Source of the DNA: Actinokineospora spheciospongiae
GTDB lineage: Bacteria; Actinomycetota; Actinomycetes; Mycobacteriales; Pseudonocardiaceae
Assembly: GCF_000564855.1 (NCBI RefSeq)
Contig: NZ_AYXG01000215.1
Coordinates: forward strand, 1-54,693
DNA length: 54,693 nucleotides
Direction: 5' to 3'
The notes under the pieces were generated by a model, which saw only the letters and a program-made list of their open reading frames with translations, was not told the origin of the DNA and searched no databases. The translations under genes and the position numbers were made by a program. This document shows, piece by piece, positions 54,533 through 54,693 of the stretch (position 1 is the stretch's first letter; the number at the start of each line of letters is the position of its first letter).

Positions 54533-54693
54533 CGCTTTCCGGGCTCCCCCCACCACAAACCGGTCAACCGCCCCGAAAGTCGCCGACCCGCCCCCAGCCA
54601 CGCCGAACCCCAGGGCGCAGCCGCCGACCACCCCGTCGCCCCCCGGCCTGGCGGCCCGCCACCCGAACCTCACAGTGCGCAGCCGGCGACCAC

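Noticed and set aside
54533-54693. Possible gene at the right edge
   Set aside because: Pro/Arg-rich shadow frames only; no start, ribosome site or motif.

Overview
The window (54.7 kb, very GC-rich, third codon positions nearly all G/C) comes from a chromosome of a mycothiol-producing actinobacterium, most plausibly Pseudonocardiales. Pointers are mca (mycothiol S-conjugate amidase), GreA, EphD-type and DUF6801 proteins, several leaderless genes with TANNNT -10 boxes, and a block (31.1-51.6 kb) in the same order as the Mycobacterium tuberculosis Rv1074c-Rv1086 neighbourhood. The genus is inferred, not proven.

Layout. 1-3.9 kb: partial secreted lytic transglycosylase (minus), a secreted DUF6801 protein and a Ppx/GppA phosphatase. 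4.1-9.8 kb: complete oligopeptide/dipeptide ABC importer. 9.8-14 kb: secreted subtilisin-like protease with a TTA codon, family 5 uracil-DNA glycosylase, cytosolic S10 carboxypeptidase. 14.2-18.3 kb: tightly overlapping DUF4129-MoxR-DUF58 membrane operon. 18.4-19.9 kb: type II NADH dehydrogenase, then a UAA-anticodon tRNA with a short variable loop. 20.2-24.7 kb: MerR regulator, a MerR-type promoter, and a three-gene cassette (EphD-like epoxide hydrolase/SDR fusion, ferritin-like protein with two ExxH motifs, flavin/2Fe-2S reductase). 24.7-28.6 kb (minus): small membrane protein, DivIVA-like coiled-coil protein, class F-like sortase and its probable surface substrate. 29-31 kb: Bax inhibitor-like protein, then a lower-GC island with a Panacea/DUF4065 antitoxin and a frameshifted Fic toxin.

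31.1-51.6 kb: conserved block thiolase, GDSL hydrolase, cbs, proline-rich antigen, metB, greA, DUF4307, mca, small membrane protein, hemolysin III, cis-prenyltransferase. It is interrupted twice: by hppD with an Lrp regulator plus a 1.25-kb orphan segment between metB and greA, and by a Pnkp-Hen1 RNA-repair operon plus accessory genes between the mca operon and hemolysin III. 52-54.5 kb: PIN-PhoH ATPase and a secreted SGNH esterase. No gene was found in the last 160 bases.

The genes work together as peptide import and secreted proteolysis, transsulfuration (cbs + metB), mycothiol detoxification, RNA repair with 3'-end marking, cell-surface anchoring, and a putative oxygenase-epoxide hydrolase-dehydrogenase pathway under MerR control. 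The least-described items are the MerR/EphD/ferritin-like/reductase cassette, the odd tRNA-Leu(UAA), and the methyltransferase gene attached to Hen1-Pnkp.
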